Source of the DNA: Marinomonas gallaica
GTDB lineage: Bacteria > Pseudomonadota > Gammaproteobacteria > Pseudomonadales > Marinomonadaceae
Assembly (NCBI RefSeq): GCF_001639745.1
Contig: NZ_LTAX01000010.1
Span: 1-64,000 of the forward strand
Reading direction: 5' to 3'
Length of the DNA: 64,000 nt
Numbering within the stretch: position 1 is the stretch's first letter; the number at the start of each line of letters is the position of its first letter. The position numbers and the translations under genes are program-made. The notes beneath the pieces were generated by a model. The model had not been told where the DNA came from. It made no database searches and worked only from the letters and a program-made list of their open reading frames with translations. Positions 55,135 through 64,000 of this stretch are shown one piece after another.

Positions 55135-55749
55135 TTGATGTTAACTGATTATCCCGAACTGGTAGAGTTTTTACCATGTGAATCCCCAAAAGAATGGGTT
55201 CAATGGGCATTGGAAAACGAAACTTTACTATTAATTGATCATGCTCACTGTGAAAAGAAGGCTGCTTCAACCGCGATGAGCCTTATGTATCGTTACGTTG
55301 ATCGGGAAAATCTGCTGCATAAAATGTCACAGCTTGCCCGTGAGGAGTTACTGCATTTTGAGCAAGTACTGAACATCATGCGTAATCGTTGTGTAGAGTA
55401 CTGTCATTTGCAAGCCTCTCGTTACGCGGATGGGCTTCGTAAGCATATCCGAACTCACGAACCGGCAAAACTCATTGATACTTTAATCATAGGCGCGTTT
55501 GTAGAAGCACGGTCATGCGAACGATTTGCAGTTTTAATCCCCCACCTCGATGAAGAAATTGGTAAGTTTTATAAATCTCTACTGAAATCTGAAGCGCGTC
55601 ATTTTGAAGATTATCTGTCTTTAGCAGAAGAATACGCTGGGCATCCTATTGATGATCGTATTGCGTTCTTTAGAGAAATTGAGCACCAGCTCATTATCGA
55701 GCCAGATGACGAGTTCCGTGTACACAGTGGACCACCAAAAGCGGCTTAA
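55135..55749 (+). CDS. miaE: tRNA-(ms2io6A)-hydroxylase
   Basis: 204-aa di-iron monooxygenase that hydroxylates the isopentenyl side chain of ms2i6A37 in tRNA. Ferritin-like iron ligands are seen in LIDHAHCEKKAASTAMSL, REELLHFEQV, and ARSCERF and KSEARHFEDYLSL. It starts MLTDYPELVEFLPCESPKEW, as the family does. Divergent from the pseudokinase gene, with 92 bp between the starts. Confidence 0.94.
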   Translation: MMLTDYPELVEFLPCESPKEWVQWALENETLLLIDHAHCEKKAASTAMSLMYRYVDRENLLHKMSQLAREELLHFEQVLNIMRNRCVEYCHLQASRYADGLRKHIRTHEPAKLIDTLIIGAFVEARSCERFAVLIPHLDEEIGKFYKSLLKSEARHFEDYLSLAEEYAGHPIDDRIAFFREIEHQLIIEPDDEFRVHSGPPKAA

Positions 55750-55755
55750 ATCAAA

Positions 55756-55805
55756 AACTGGATACAAACGTTTACGTAATTAGATCAAACGTTTGTACAG
55801 TTTTC
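55756..55805 (+). other. long imperfect hairpin after miaE
   Basis: AAACTG-x-ATACAAACGTTT and AAACGTTTGTA-CAGTTTT pair over about 17 bases around a 14-nt loop. The 3' arm ends in TTTT, so weak termination is possible. Confidence 0.5.
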
Positions 55806-55869
55806 CCTTCACAAACCGTTTTGATGTGCTAATCTCGAAGTAACTACTCTCACAAGAGGAGGGCGTAAG

Positions 55870-56181
55870 ATGGGCACACAAATGAATGATTTACTGCCAG
55901 ATGTTACTTATTGGCTAACTCTACAGATTGCTAAAAGCGATCCGGGTATTGATCTTGAACAGGTCTATCAAGGTACTGTAGAGCTTGATTACTTATACCA
56001 GGTATTAACCAGTAAAGCTCAGCAGCACTGGTGGTCTACCTATGGTGTAGAGTTGAGCCCGGTAACGGTCAATAATGCATTTTTCCGTGCTATTGCCGTC
56101 CTCCATGATCGTAACCTAGAGTACAAACGATCAAAAAACCGATCTGAAACGGACTGGGTAAGAGAGTTACTACATTTATAA
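55870..56181 (+). CDS. small protein, function unknown
   Basis: 103-aa, helical, soluble protein with aromatic-rich segments (DVTYWLTLQIAKSDPGIDLE, QHWWSTYGVE). GAGGAGG is well placed for the ATG, and an intrinsic terminator overlaps the stop, so it is a real single-gene unit. No family recognised. Confidence 0.75.
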   Translation: MGTQMNDLLPDVTYWLTLQIAKSDPGIDLEQVYQGTVELDYLYQVLTSKAQQHWWSTYGVELSPVTVNNAFFRAIAVLHDRNLEYKRSKNRSETDWVRELLHL

Positions 56182-56206
56182 AAAGAGCAGTGTTACTGCT
56201 CTTTTT
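56180..56206 (+). terminator. intrinsic terminator
   Basis: AAAAAGAGCAGT and ACTGCTCTTTTT, a 12-bp stem with a 3-nt loop and T5. It overlaps the stop codon of the small gene. The symmetric A and T tracts let it also serve the convergent lpxH transcript. Confidence 0.9.
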
Positions 56207-56234
56207 ATGTCCTACATAAACCATTGAGGCCGTA

Positions 56235-57014
56235 TTATCCTGTTAATGAATGGATTTTCTGCCATTCCTTAAAGCATGGTTGATCTGACAAATAATGCTC
56301 AACCAGCACATTAAGATGCTCAATGCCTCGGTCATCCATGATGGCTAACCAAACATGCTTATCCCAGTCACCAAGCACGAGACGACTGTACGTATTCGCT
56401 TTATGCAGCGCAGGGCGGTGGGTGTGACCGTGAATCAAAAGCGATACGTGTCCTACCACACTTTCTTCAACTGCGAGAGCGTTAACATCCATAATAGCGT
56501 CTTGCTTGTCTGCAGACATACTCTTTGAGTCGTCACGCAGCTTTTGTGCTAAGGCGAGTCGTTGTTCTAACGGCATGGCTAAGACTTGTTTCTGCCATAT
56601 GGGTTGTCGAACCATAGTGCGAAACTCTTGATAAGCATGATCGTCTACACAATATTCATCGCCATGAGTCAGCATAATGGCCTGCCCGTTTTGATGAATG
56701 ATGTGCTGTTCGGCCAACGCTGTAACGCTATTACGCTCAAACCACGCATCACCTACCAAGAAGTCACGATTTCCGGCAATGAAATAGGTCGCTATATTTG
56801 CGCTTGCTAGCTTGGCAAATTGAGCATCTAGAATCTTGATCCAGTCAGGCTGGTAGTCATCGCCTATGTAGGCTTCAAACAAGTCTCCGAGAATATACAA
56901 TTCTGAAGACGGCTCTTCGCATTGGCAAAGTTGATCCGTCAGATACACAAACGCCTGGATTAAATCCAGGCGTTTGTCACTCAAATGAAGATCTGAGATG
57001 AAGTATCGAATCAT
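56235..57014 (-). CDS. lpxH: UDP-2,3-diacylglucosamine diphosphatase
   Basis: 259-aa metallophosphoesterase of lipid A synthesis that releases UMP from UDP-2,3-diacylglucosamine at the inner membrane. Metal motifs are DLHLSDKR, GDLFEAYIGDD, AGNRDFLVG, THGDEYC and HGHTHRP. The gene lies 4 nt after ppiB, with its ribosome site inside the ppiB end, so the two are co-transcribed. Confidence 0.95.
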   Translation of the reverse strand: MIRYFISDLHLSDKRLDLIQAFVYLTDQLCQCEEPSSELYILGDLFEAYIGDDYQPDWIKILDAQFAKLASANIATYFIAGNRDFLVGDAWFERNSVTALAEQHIIHQNGQAIMLTHGDEYCVDDHAYQEFRTMVRQPIWQKQVLAMPLEQRLALAQKLRDDSKSMSADKQDAIMDVNALAVEESVVGHVSLLIHGHTHRPALHKANTYSRLVLGDWDKHVWLAIMDDRGIEHLNVLVEHYLSDQPCFKEWQKIHSLTG

Positions 57015-57018
57015 GAAC

Positions 57019-57516
57019 TTATTCTTTGATCAGTTCTGCAGACTCAATGATAACGTCTTCCGCTGGAACATCTTGATGACCTGCTTTGATCGTTGTTTGA
57101 ACTTCTTTAATTTTGTTCACAACATCCATACCAGCCGTCACCTTAGCGAATACCGCGTAACCCCAACCATCTGGTGTTTTAGCGCGGTGGTTTAAGAAGC
57201 TGTTATCAGAAACGTTGATGAAGAACTGCGCAGAAGCTGAATGCGGATCCATCGTACGCGCCATTGCTAGAGAGCCCACAACATTTTCTAGGCCATTGTC
57301 CGCTTCGTTTTCGATTGGCGCACGCGTTTCTTTCTGTTTCATACCTGGCTCAAAACCACCACCTTGAACCATGAAACCGTTGATCACGCGGTGAAAAATA
57401 ACACCGTCGTAAAAACCTGATGTTACATATTCTTCAAAGTTTTTAGAGGTCTTTGGTGCTTTTTCGTAGTTAAGTTCGATTGTGATGTCGCCAAAATTCG
57501 TATGAAAAACGATCAT
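57019..57516 (-). CDS. ppiB: cytoplasmic peptidyl-prolyl cis-trans isomerase B (cyclophilin)
   Basis: 165-aa cyclophilin without signal peptide. Active-site features [39 protein letters not shown] and [15 protein letters not shown] are all present. AAAGGAAAAG precedes the ATG. First gene of the ppiB-lpxH pair, an order found in E. coli and Pseudomonas too. Confidence 0.95.
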   Translation of the reverse strand: MIVFHTNFGDITIELNYEKAPKTSKNFEEYVTSGFYDGVIFHRVINGFMVQGGGFEPGMKQKETRAPIENEADNGLENVVGSLAMARTMDPHSASAQFFINVSDNSFLNHRAKTPDGWGYAVFAKVTAGMDVVNKIKEVQTTIKAGHQDVPAEDVIIESAELIKE

Positions 57517-57550
57517 GTAACTTTTCCTTTAGTAGGTTAGGTGTAATAAA

Positions 57551-58201
57551 TTAATCAATGCCAAGCATTTTATGTGTTTGTAAACTTAGACGCCACTGTG
57601 GATTCTGTAAACAATAGCGAATTGTCTGGGCCTGAGCGTCATCAATGCGAGCTTGACCGGCTGGAAGTGCACTTTGATCCATGGGTTGGAGATAGAAGTG
57701 CTCAAATTCAAGATCTGTAAACAAATTTGGTGGCAAATGCTGTTGAGGAAAAATAAGTTTTAATTCACTGCCTCCATTTACGACCAATGGCTCAGCTGTT
57801 TTAGGGCTGACACATATCCAGTCAATGCCTACGGGGAGCGGTAACGTCCCGTTGGTTTCAATCGCAAGAGTGTAATTAGATGCTTTCGCGGCTTGAATTA
57901 GCTCATCATCCAGCTGGAGTGCAGGCTCACCCCCAGTGAAAATTAAATATTTATGCTGTGTATTCTCTGGCCAAAGTGTATCAAGGTGTGCGATCAGAGT
58001 ATCGGCGTCATGAAATTTGCCGCCATTTTGACCATCTGTGCCAACAAAGTCTGTATCACAAAACTGACATTGAGACGTGGCGCGGTGTTTTTCTTTCCCG
58101 GTCCACAAGTTACATCCTGTGAAACGACAAAAAATTGCAGGTCGACCCGCATGCGCGCCTTCTCCCTGCAGGGAATAGAACGCTTCTTTAATTGAATACA
58201 T
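57551..58201 (-). CDS. queE: 7-carboxy-7-deazaguanine synthase
   Basis: 216-aa radical-SAM enzyme that makes CDG from 6-carboxytetrahydropterin in queuosine synthesis. The cluster ligands have the QueE form C-x14-C-x2-C (GCNLWTG then SQCQFCDTDF). It begins YSIKEAFYSLQGEGAHAGRPA. AAGGATG precedes the ATG. queC follows upstream on the same strand, 91 nt away, making a queC-queE unit. Confidence 0.95.
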   Translation of the reverse strand: MYSIKEAFYSLQGEGAHAGRPAIFCRFTGCNLWTGKEKHRATSQCQFCDTDFVGTDGQNGGKFHDADTLIAHLDTLWPENTQHKYLIFTGGEPALQLDDELIQAAKASNYTLAIETNGTLPLPVGIDWICVSPKTAEPLVVNGGSELKLIFPQQHLPPNLFTDLEFEHFYLQPMDQSALPAGQARIDDAQAQTIRYCLQNPQWRLSLQTHKMLGID

Positions 58202-58292
58202 GGTTCATCCTTCAATCACCCGAAAACAGTCGGGGCTGACAGTGATAACGATCACTAGCAAATTGCTTGGCAAAAGCTAATGCTGGTTAATA

Positions 58293-58952
58293 CTATACTT
58301 CGTATGACAGAGGGTCCGTCACACCTTGTTCGTTAAATGCTTCCATACGCTCATTACAAGCGCCACATTTGCCACAGGCTTTTTCACGACCGTTATAACA
58401 GGTCCAAGTATCACCGTAATTTAGGTCCATAGCCAAACCAGCTGCCAAGATTTCACCTTTGGAGCTGTTTAAGAACGGTGTAACAATTTCAACGGGTTCA
58501 TAATTAGCAATTTGCGATACTGCATTCATGGCATGAACAAATTCAGGTCGACAGTCTGGGTAAATATGATGATCGCCTGCATGCGCACCGTAATAAACTT
58601 CAGGCGCTTCAAGGGACACAGCGTAAGCAATGGCCATTGATAAAAGCACCATATTCCGGTTCGGAACGACGGTATTCTTCATGCTGTCTTCAGCGTAATG
58701 ACCTTCTGGTATCTCAATGTCATCCGTTAGAGAAGAACCGGCCATAAGACTGTTGATAGCAGAAATGTCGACGACTTTGTGTGGAATGTTGAATTTTTGA
58801 CAAACCTTTGCCGCAACATCCAGTTCTTTGCTATGGCGCTGACCATAGTTAAATGACAGTGCATACACATCTTTGCCCGCAGCCAGTGCTGTATGAAGTA
58901 CGGTGTAAGAGTCCATTCCTCCTGAATAGACCACAACGGCTTTGTTTGACAT
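58293..58952 (-). CDS. queC: 7-cyano-7-deazaguanine synthase
   Basis: 219-aa ATP-dependent enzyme that converts CDG to preQ0. P-loop-like [14 protein letters not shown] at the N-terminus, zinc ligands in [18 protein letters not shown], and the [15 protein letters not shown] segment. GGGGTC precedes the ATG. Divergent from the MarR-GNAT gene; both promoters share the 176-bp region with the long palindrome. Confidence 0.95.
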   Translation of the reverse strand: MSNKAVVVYSGGMDSYTVLHTALAAGKDVYALSFNYGQRHSKELDVAAKVCQKFNIPHKVVDISAINSLMAGSSLTDDIEIPEGHYAEDSMKNTVVPNRNMVLLSMAIAYAVSLEAPEVYYGAHAGDHHIYPDCRPEFVHAMNAVSQIANYEPVEIVTPFLNSSKGEILAAGLAMDLNYGDTWTCYNGREKACGKCGACNERMEAFNEQGVTDPLSYEV

Positions 58953-59054
58953 GAGTTGACCCCTTTATTTCCAAGGGCGCGGATTATAGCAAATCACGTT
59001 TGAGTAACTAGCCTTTGTTAAAAAATTAAAGTGAATGAGTCACAATGGCTTGTC

Positions 59055-59101
59055 GGTAACTGGTTACGCATATAATATAGGTAACCAGTTACCTATATTA
59101 T
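59055..59101. promoter_or_regulatory. long palindromic operator over a -10 box, upstream of MarR-GNAT
   Basis: A perfect palindrome at 59072-59101 has 14-bp arms (ATAATATAGGTAAC and GTTACCTATATTAT, centre CA). A related half palindrome GGTAACTGGTTACG lies at 59055-59068. The TATAAT at 59071-59076, placed between them, is a good -10 box for the gene starting at 59129. A factor bound here would block transcription; self-repression by the MarR domain is the simplest reading. Confidence 0.7.
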
Positions 59102-59128
59102 TTAATGCATAGTTTTTGAGTAAAGTTT

Positions 59129-60076
59129 ATGGAGCAGTTTGGTGTTTTGTCTTTAGGCAGCCGTCTAAAGCGATTGAGCGATTTCTTGTACAGTGAAGTG
59201 CAGTCTGTATATCTAGCGGAATCGTTGATGATTTCATCAACGTACTTTCCCATTTTACGTCTGTTACAGCAGCAAGGCGCTTTGTCTGTTATGCAAATAG
59301 CGGAAGGTTTGGGGCTGTCTCATCCAGCTGTCAGCAAACAAGTCAGTAAAATGCTAAAAGAAACCCTGTTAGTGAAAATTCCAGATCAACACGACCAAAG
59401 AAGATCTGTTATTTGTTTATCAGAATTCTGTTGCCAAGAAATGGTGAAAGTTGAACCGGTACTTGAAGCAATAGGTAAAGAGCTCGAATATTACTTAGAT
59501 GCGCAAACGGGATCGTTTTTAACACAACTGTCAGGGCTTGAATCACAGTTGTTGAATGGCCCTTATGCCATTCGGGTCATTCTTAGGCTGCACCCCGAAA
59601 AAGTTGACATTCAATCACTGAGCTCAAAGACGGACTGCCTAGTGTTTAAGCAACTGAATGAAGCTTGGCTACAACGTTTTTTCCCAAACGACATTTATGA
59701 ACGCGATCATCGTATTCTTAATGACCCTTACAGTGAGATCATTGAGCAGGGCGGAGTTGTGCGATTAGCTTTCGTCGATGGAAAACCCATTGCGAGCTAT
59801 TACCTTATGCCATCAGACAATGGTTTTGAAATCGGTAAGCTGGCAGTAGATGAACGTTTTTCCCGTCTTGGTATAGGTGAGCGCATGCTTAAAGATGCGC
59901 TGACTAAAGTCGTTGAAATGGGTGGGCAATATGTCCATTTAGAATCCCACACATCCTTGGTACCGGCGTTAAATTTATATCAAAAACTAGGTTTTACTAT
60001 TGATGAATCCTGTGCCGTATTCAGCGTACCAAGAGCCAACCTTCGCATGACTAAAAAACTTGGAGGCAAGGTGTGA
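59129..60076 (+). CDS. MarR-type regulator fused to GNAT acetyltransferase
   Basis: 315-aa two-domain protein. Residues 1-140 form a MarR winged helix (YFPILRLLQQQGALSVMQIA, HPAVSKQVSKMLKE, DQHDQRRS). Residues about 160-310 form a GNAT domain (IGKLAVDERFSRLGIGERML with the acetyl-CoA loop, LNLYQKLGF). The pairing suggests regulation linked to acetylation of a small molecule. It is first in an operon with azlC and azlD; its stop overlaps the azlC start (GTGA). The palindrome at 59072-59101 overlaps its promoter. Substrate unknown. Confidence 0.88.
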   Translation: MEQFGVLSLGSRLKRLSDFLYSEVQSVYLAESLMISSTYFPILRLLQQQGALSVMQIAEGLGLSHPAVSKQVSKMLKETLLVKIPDQHDQRRSVICLSEFCCQEMVKVEPVLEAIGKELEYYLDAQTGSFLTQLSGLESQLLNGPYAIRVILRLHPEKVDIQSLSSKTDCLVFKQLNEAWLQRFFPNDIYERDHRILNDPYSEIIEQGGVVRLAFVDGKPIASYYLMPSDNGFEIGKLAVDERFSRLGIGERMLKDALTKVVEMGGQYVHLESHTSLVPALNLYQKLGFTIDESCAVFSVPRANLRMTKKLGGKV

Positions 60077-60795
60077 ATTCATTTCAAAATGCACAGCGTG
60101 GTGCTTTAGCGTCAATCCCTATGATTATTGGTGGCATTCCATTTGGTCTACTTTTTGGCTCTCTGGCGGCCGCCAATGACTTAAGCATTTGGTTTGCGGT
60201 AGCCATGTCGAGCATAGTGTTTGCTGGCTCAGCTCAATTTGTGGCACTGGGCCTGATTGCAGCAGACGCGCCACTTTGGGTCATTATACTGACGACTTTT
60301 GTTGTTAACTTGCGTCATATTCTCTATGCAGCCGATTTATTACGCTATGTGAGGCATTTGCCGCTCAAACTTAGACTTTTAATGGGCTTTGGTTTGATCG
60401 ATGAAACCTATGCCGCGGTTAGGCCTATGTACGACATGGGATCAGCAGATAAAAGCAATGGTCATCAGGTCTATATTGGATCATTTTTAAGTTTCTATTT
60501 GATGTGGAATATCACCACAATAATGGGTGTGCTCGCAGGAGAATTTATTCCTGGGCTAAGTGAGTGGGGCTTAGAGTTTGCGATGGTGGCCACCTTTATC
60601 GGCATTGTAACCCCTTATTTAAAATCAACTCCTTACTGGGGGGCGTTTGCTGTTGCCGTGGTGTGTTCGGTGGTCTTCCGTGACATGCCGAATCAGATGG
60701 GATTAATCGTAGCAACGTTATTAGCCGTTGCCACAGGCTACCTACTGGATACAAAGGCATCAAACAAGAAAGCAAAGGAGCCTGCTCGTGTCTAA
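60073..60795 (+). CDS. azlC: AzlC-family branched-chain amino-acid exporter, large subunit
   Basis: 240-aa inner-membrane protein with about five to six helices. Typical AzlC blocks: IPFGLLFGSLAAANDLSIWF, SIVFAGSAQFVALGLI and NLRHILYAADL. It starts with GTG inside the MarR-GNAT stop (GTGA), with GGAGG 6 nt upstream. With AzlD it forms an exporter for branched-chain or related amino acids in Bacillus and others. Confidence 0.93.
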   Translation: MNSFQNAQRGALASIPMIIGGIPFGLLFGSLAAANDLSIWFAVAMSSIVFAGSAQFVALGLIAADAPLWVIILTTFVVNLRHILYAADLLRYVRHLPLKLRLLMGFGLIDETYAAVRPMYDMGSADKSNGHQVYIGSFLSFYLMWNITTIMGVLAGEFIPGLSEWGLEFAMVATFIGIVTPYLKSTPYWGAFAVAVVCSVVFRDMPNQMGLIVATLLAVATGYLLDTKASNKKAKEPARV

Positions 60796-61117
60796 TGTTG
60801 AATTACTGTTAATTGTTGTAGGGATGTTTCTAGTGACTTATGGCATTCGTGTAACGCTGTTCGTGGGCGCTAATCGTGCTGAAATGCCTGAGTGGCTTGA
60901 TAAAGCGCTAAAATTCGTCCCAGTCTCGGTATTAACGGCCATTATTGCACCCATGGCGTTAACCAACGATAACGGATTGGCAGTCTCTCTGCTGAACCCT
61001 TGGTTTGTCGGAGCATTGGCTGCACTGATAACGGGGTTAGTATTCAAGCGACAGCTGTTAACCATTTCTATCGGCGTGGTCGTATTTTTTCTGATGAAAA
61101 TGGTAACAGGCAATTAG
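60788..61117 (+). CDS. azlD: AzlD-family transporter subunit
   Basis: 109-aa protein with three to four membrane helices (VELLLIVVGMFLVTYGIRVT, ALKFVPVSVLTAIIAPMALT). Start is the GTG at 60788: AAAGGAG lies 7 nt upstream and the family N-terminus starts here; the longer open frame from 60728 only reads the end of azlC out of frame. It overlaps azlC by 8 nt, ending the marR-GNAT-azlC-azlD operon. Confidence 0.92.
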   Translation: MSNVELLLIVVGMFLVTYGIRVTLFVGANRAEMPEWLDKALKFVPVSVLTAIIAPMALTNDNGLAVSLLNPWFVGALAALITGLVFKRQLLTISIGVVVFFLMKMVTGN

Positions 61118-61217
61118 AATTACGTTTGGGCGTACCCATCTTTGAATAAAATCAGATATACTTGAACGCTATTATTTTTATTCGTTACATGAACACCAAT
61201 TGGGATTCGAACATAAC

Positions 61218-62888
61218 ATGTCAGAAGCGTCTAAACCTGGGAATTTCATCACCCAAATCATTGATAAAGATACCGAAGCTGGCAAACATGGTGGCAAAGT
61301 GCATACACGCTTCCCGCCAGAGCCAAACGGTTATCTTCACATCGGCCACGCAAAATCTATCTGTCTAAACTTCGGTATTGCAGAGCGTTACCAAGGCCAA
61401 TGTAACTTGCGCTTCGATGACACTAACCCTGAAAAAGAAAGCGTTGAATACATTGAATCGATTAAGCGTGACGTTGAGTGGCTAGGCTTCGAATGGGCGG
61501 ATGAGCCTAAATACGCATCCGATTACTTCGATCAGCTTTTTGCCTTTGCCTGTGATCTTATCAAATCAGGTAAAGCGTATGTCTGTGAACTTAACGCAGA
61601 GCAAATGCGTGAATACCGTGGCACATTGAAAGAGCCAGGAAAAGACAGTCCTTACCGTGACCGCTCACCAGAAGAAAATCTAGCGCTATTTATGGAAATG
61701 CGTGACGGCAAATACGCTGATGGCGAAAAAGTCTTGCGCGCTAAAATTGATATGGCAAGCCCAAACATCAACATGCGTGATCCGATTATCTATCGTATAC
61801 GTCATGTACATCATCACCAAACTGGCGATAAATGGTGTGTTTACCCGATGTACGATTTCACACACTGTTTATCCGATGCGCTGGAAAATATTACTCACTC
61901 AATTTGTACGCTGGAGTTCCAAGACCATCGTCCGCTATATGACTGGACTCTGGATACACTTGAAACGTTCCACCCGCAACAGATTGAGTTTGCTCGCCTA
62001 AACTTGAACTACACAGTTACAAGTAAACGTAAACTAAAACAGCTGGTTGATGAAAACCACGTTGAAGCATGGGATGATCCTCGCATGCCGACGATTTCAG
62101 GGATGCGTCGCCGTGGTTTTACACCAACATCTATCCGCAATTTCTGCGAACGTATTGGTGTAACAAAATCTGACAGTGTGGTTGATTTTGGCATGCTTGA
62201 ACATGCGATTCGCGAAGATTTAGATGCGAACGCTAATCGCGCTATGGCTGTACTAAATCCAATCAAGGTGACGTTGACTAACTATCCAGAAGATAAAGAA
62301 GAAATCTTCTCAGTGTCGAATCATCCAAAGAACGATGAAGCCGGTAAGCGCGAAGTGCCTTTCAGCAGAAATCTATTTATTGATGCCGCAGACTTCGAAG
62401 AAGTGCCGCCTCGCAAGTGGAAGCGCTTAAGTCTTGGGACCGCTGTTCGTTTACGTGGGGGTTATGTAATCACCTGTGACGAGGCGATCAAGGACGAAGA
62501 GGGTAACGTCGTTGAGCTGCTATGCAGTTATGATGAAAACACGTTAGGAGTGAACCCTGAAGGTTACAAGCCAAAAGGTGTGATTCACTGGGTCAGCGCA
62601 AATCATGCGGTGGATGCGACGGTGCGTTTGTATGATCGCTTATTCAACGAAGAAGCCCCAGATGCAAAACACGAAGACAAGACCTTCTTAGATTTTATTA
62701 ACCCTGAGTCTATGACCGTGACAACTAATGCGAAACTTGAAGCATCATTAGCGAAAGCAGAGCCCGGTGTTGGCTTCCAATTCGAGCGTGAAGGTTACTT
62801 CTGTCGTGATCTAAAAGAAACGGGCATGGTATTCAACCGTACCGTTACGTTGCGTGATTCTTGGGTAAAAATCGAAGCAAAGGGATGA
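61218..62888 (+). CDS. glnS: glutaminyl-tRNA synthetase
   Basis: 556-aa class I aminoacyl-tRNA synthetase. HIGH motif in [20 protein letters not shown] and the KMSKS counterpart [10 protein letters not shown]. The tRNA-contact regions [15 protein letters not shown] and [19 protein letters not shown] are standard. The frame extends to a TTG at 61200, but the ATG at 61218 matches the family start ([11 protein letters not shown]). cysS follows 7 nt downstream, so the two are co-transcribed. Confidence 0.97.
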   Translation: MSEASKPGNFITQIIDKDTEAGKHGGKVHTRFPPEPNGYLHIGHAKSICLNFGIAERYQGQCNLRFDDTNPEKESVEYIESIKRDVEWLGFEWADEPKYASDYFDQLFAFACDLIKSGKAYVCELNAEQMREYRGTLKEPGKDSPYRDRSPEENLALFMEMRDGKYADGEKVLRAKIDMASPNINMRDPIIYRIRHVHHHQTGDKWCVYPMYDFTHCLSDALENITHSICTLEFQDHRPLYDWTLDTLETFHPQQIEFARLNLNYTVTSKRKLKQLVDENHVEAWDDPRMPTISGMRRRGFTPTSIRNFCERIGVTKSDSVVDFGMLEHAIREDLDANANRAMAVLNPIKVTLTNYPEDKEEIFSVSNHPKNDEAGKREVPFSRNLFIDAADFEEVPPRKWKRLSLGTAVRLRGGYVITCDEAIKDEEGNVVELLCSYDENTLGVNPEGYKPKGVIHWVSANHAVDATVRLYDRLFNEEAPDAKHEDKTFLDFINPESMTVTTNAKLEASLAKAEPGVGFQFEREGYFCRDLKETGMVFNRTVTLRDSWVKIEAKG

Positions 62889-62895
62889 TTCTGTA

Positions 62896-64000
62896 ATGCT
62901 TAAAATTTTTAATACTTTGAGCGGTAAGAAAGAAGAATTCAAACCGATTGAAGACGGCAAAGTAAAAATGTATGTGTGTGGCATTACGGTTTATGACTAT
63001 TGTCACATTGGACATGCGCGAGCAATGATTTCATTTGATGTGATCACACGCTTCTTGCGTCATGTGGGTTACGATTTAACCTACGTACGCAACATTACGG
63101 ATGTTGATGATAAAATCATTAAGCGTGCCGCTGAAAACAATGAAACACCAAGCCAGTTAACAGAACGCATGATTGCTGCACAAACGGAAGACGAAACAGC
63201 GCTGGGTAACAAAGCGCCAGACCAAGAGCCGAAAGCGACAGAGTTCATGCAGCAAATAATCGACATGATTCAAGTGCTGGTCGATAAAGGCTACGCCTAC
63301 CAAGGTGAAAGTGGTGACGTGTATTACCGCGCAAGCAAGTTCGCCGATTACGGTAAACTGAATAACCGTAAAATCGAGGACATGCTTGCTGGCGCTCGTA
63401 TTGAAGTAGAAGCTTCTAAAGAGCACCCTGCGGATTTCGTGCTATGGAAACCGGTAAAGGAAGGTGAAGTTCATTGGGAGTCGCCTTGGGGCAAAGGTCG
63501 CCCTGGTTGGCACATTGAATGTTCAGCCATGTCGACACATTGTCTTGGTTCGCATTTTGATATTCATGGTGGGGGCCCAGATCTTAAATTTCCACATCAT
63601 GAAAATGAAATCGCTCAGTCAGAAGCGGCTACGGGTGAGCAATACGTAAATTATTGGATGCATTGTGGCGCAGTACGCGTAAACAACGAGAAGATGTCTA
63701 AATCTTTGGGCAACTTTTTTACCATTCGTGAAGTACTTGAAAAGTTCAATCCAGAAGTAGTTCGTTACCTGATGGTGTCTAGCCAGTACCGTAGTAGCAT
63801 TGATTACTCCGATGCTAGCTTGAAAGATGCTAAGACGGCGTTAGAGCGTCTATACACGGCGCTTCGCGATCAAGAAATTGCCTCAAGCTTTGTTGCAACA
63901 GAGTTTACAGAGCGCTTTGAAGACGCCATGCGTGATGACTTCAATACGCCTGTAGCGCTGTCTGTTATGTTTGAGCTGGTCCGAGAGCTCAATAAAGCAC
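62896..64000 (+). CDS. cysS: cysteinyl-tRNA synthetase, 3'-partial
   Basis: Open to the window end (368 codons seen; the family has about 460). N-terminal IFNTLSGKKEEFKPIE, YVCGITVYDYCHIGHAR with the HIGH motif and first zinc Cys, PGWHIECSAMS and GGGPDLKFPHHENE with the other zinc ligands, and the KMSKSLGNFF loop. Starts 7 nt after glnS. The remaining C-terminus lies beyond the window. Confidence 0.96.
   Translation, partial: MLKIFNTLSGKKEEFKPIEDGKVKMYVCGITVYDYCHIGHARAMISFDVITRFLRHVGYDLTYVRNITDVDDKIIKRAAENNETPSQLTERMIAAQTEDETALGNKAPDQEPKATEFMQQIIDMIQVLVDKGYAYQGESGDVYYRASKFADYGKLNNRKIEDMLAGARIEVEASKEHPADFVLWKPVKEGEVHWESPWGKGRPGWHIECSAMSTHCLGSHFDIHGGGPDLKFPHHENEIAQSEAATGEQYVNYWMHCGAVRVNNEKMSKSLGNFFTIREVLEKFNPEVVRYLMVSSQYRSSIDYSDASLKDAKTALERLYTALRDQEIASSFVATEFTERFEDAMRDDFNTPVALSVMFELVRELNKA

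Noticed and set aside
60728-60787. Longer N-terminus for AzlD
   Set aside because: It reads the end of azlC in another frame; a GTG at 60788 has AAAGGAG at 7 nt and matches the family start.

Overview
The window is a 64 kb piece of a marine gammaproteobacterial chromosome. The protein set and gene order point to Marinomonas or a close relative in the Oceanospirillales. Pointers are the run pabC-mltG-tmk-holB-tatD, a type II NADH dehydrogenase, a leuCDB-asd block with a divergent LysR gene, an AcnB aconitase, RIO1-like kinase, queE/queC, and glnS-cysS. This is inference from protein families; no 16S gene is present.

Layout. 1-350: one tRNA-Gly and two identical tRNA-Glu genes. 0.4-4.6 kb: a tightly packed operon for folate (pabC), cell wall (mltG), dTMP supply (tmk), the clamp loader (holB) and a TatD nuclease. 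4.6-13.9 kb: a Lon-family protease, a chemoreceptor with an apparent amino-acid-binding dCache domain, a cytochrome b562-like protein, an AraC regulator next to an acyl-CoA dehydrogenase, and a YaiI/DUF188 protein. 13.9-22.4 kb: ndh, a GH13 alpha-glucosidase, LysR and leuCDB-asd.

22.5-30 kb is the accessory region. It starts right after the asd terminator with an AT-rich DUF262 plus HEPN gene pair, a likely defence or toxin module. A nest of palindromic repeats follows, with three generations of REP-associated tyrosine transposase (RAYT) genes: one intact, one truncated and one reduced to a stub. The intact RAYT gene has a perfect LexA-type site in its upstream region. A small lipoprotein, an AhpD-like/AraC pair and two unrecognised proteins fill the rest.

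31-50 kb is mixed metabolic and stress content: App1 phosphatase, PoxB, MscS channel, a TetM-like ribosomal-protection GTPase, an aminotransferase, NemA with a divergent LysR, a SatD/DUF3307 pair with repeated operators, AI-2E transporter, RRM protein, porin, YqaA-type membrane protein, RIO kinase, CbiZ and HPF. 50-64 kb returns to housekeeping: acnB, a pseudokinase/FGE-fold membrane protein, miaE, lpxH, ppiB, queE, queC, a MarR-GNAT/azlCD operon behind a very long palindromic operator, glnS, and cysS cut by the window end.

Most interesting signals: the nested RAYT array with its defined TTAAT-GACACCC end, the LexA-type box at the RAYT gene (and a second, orphan one at 15.3 kb), the DUF262-HEPN pair, and clear candidate operators upstream of SatD, MarR-GNAT and the nemA-linked LysR gene. 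Start codons were re-chosen wherever a Shine-Dalgarno sequence favoured an internal start; these choices are stated per gene. All family assignments are from reading the protein sequence, without database searches.
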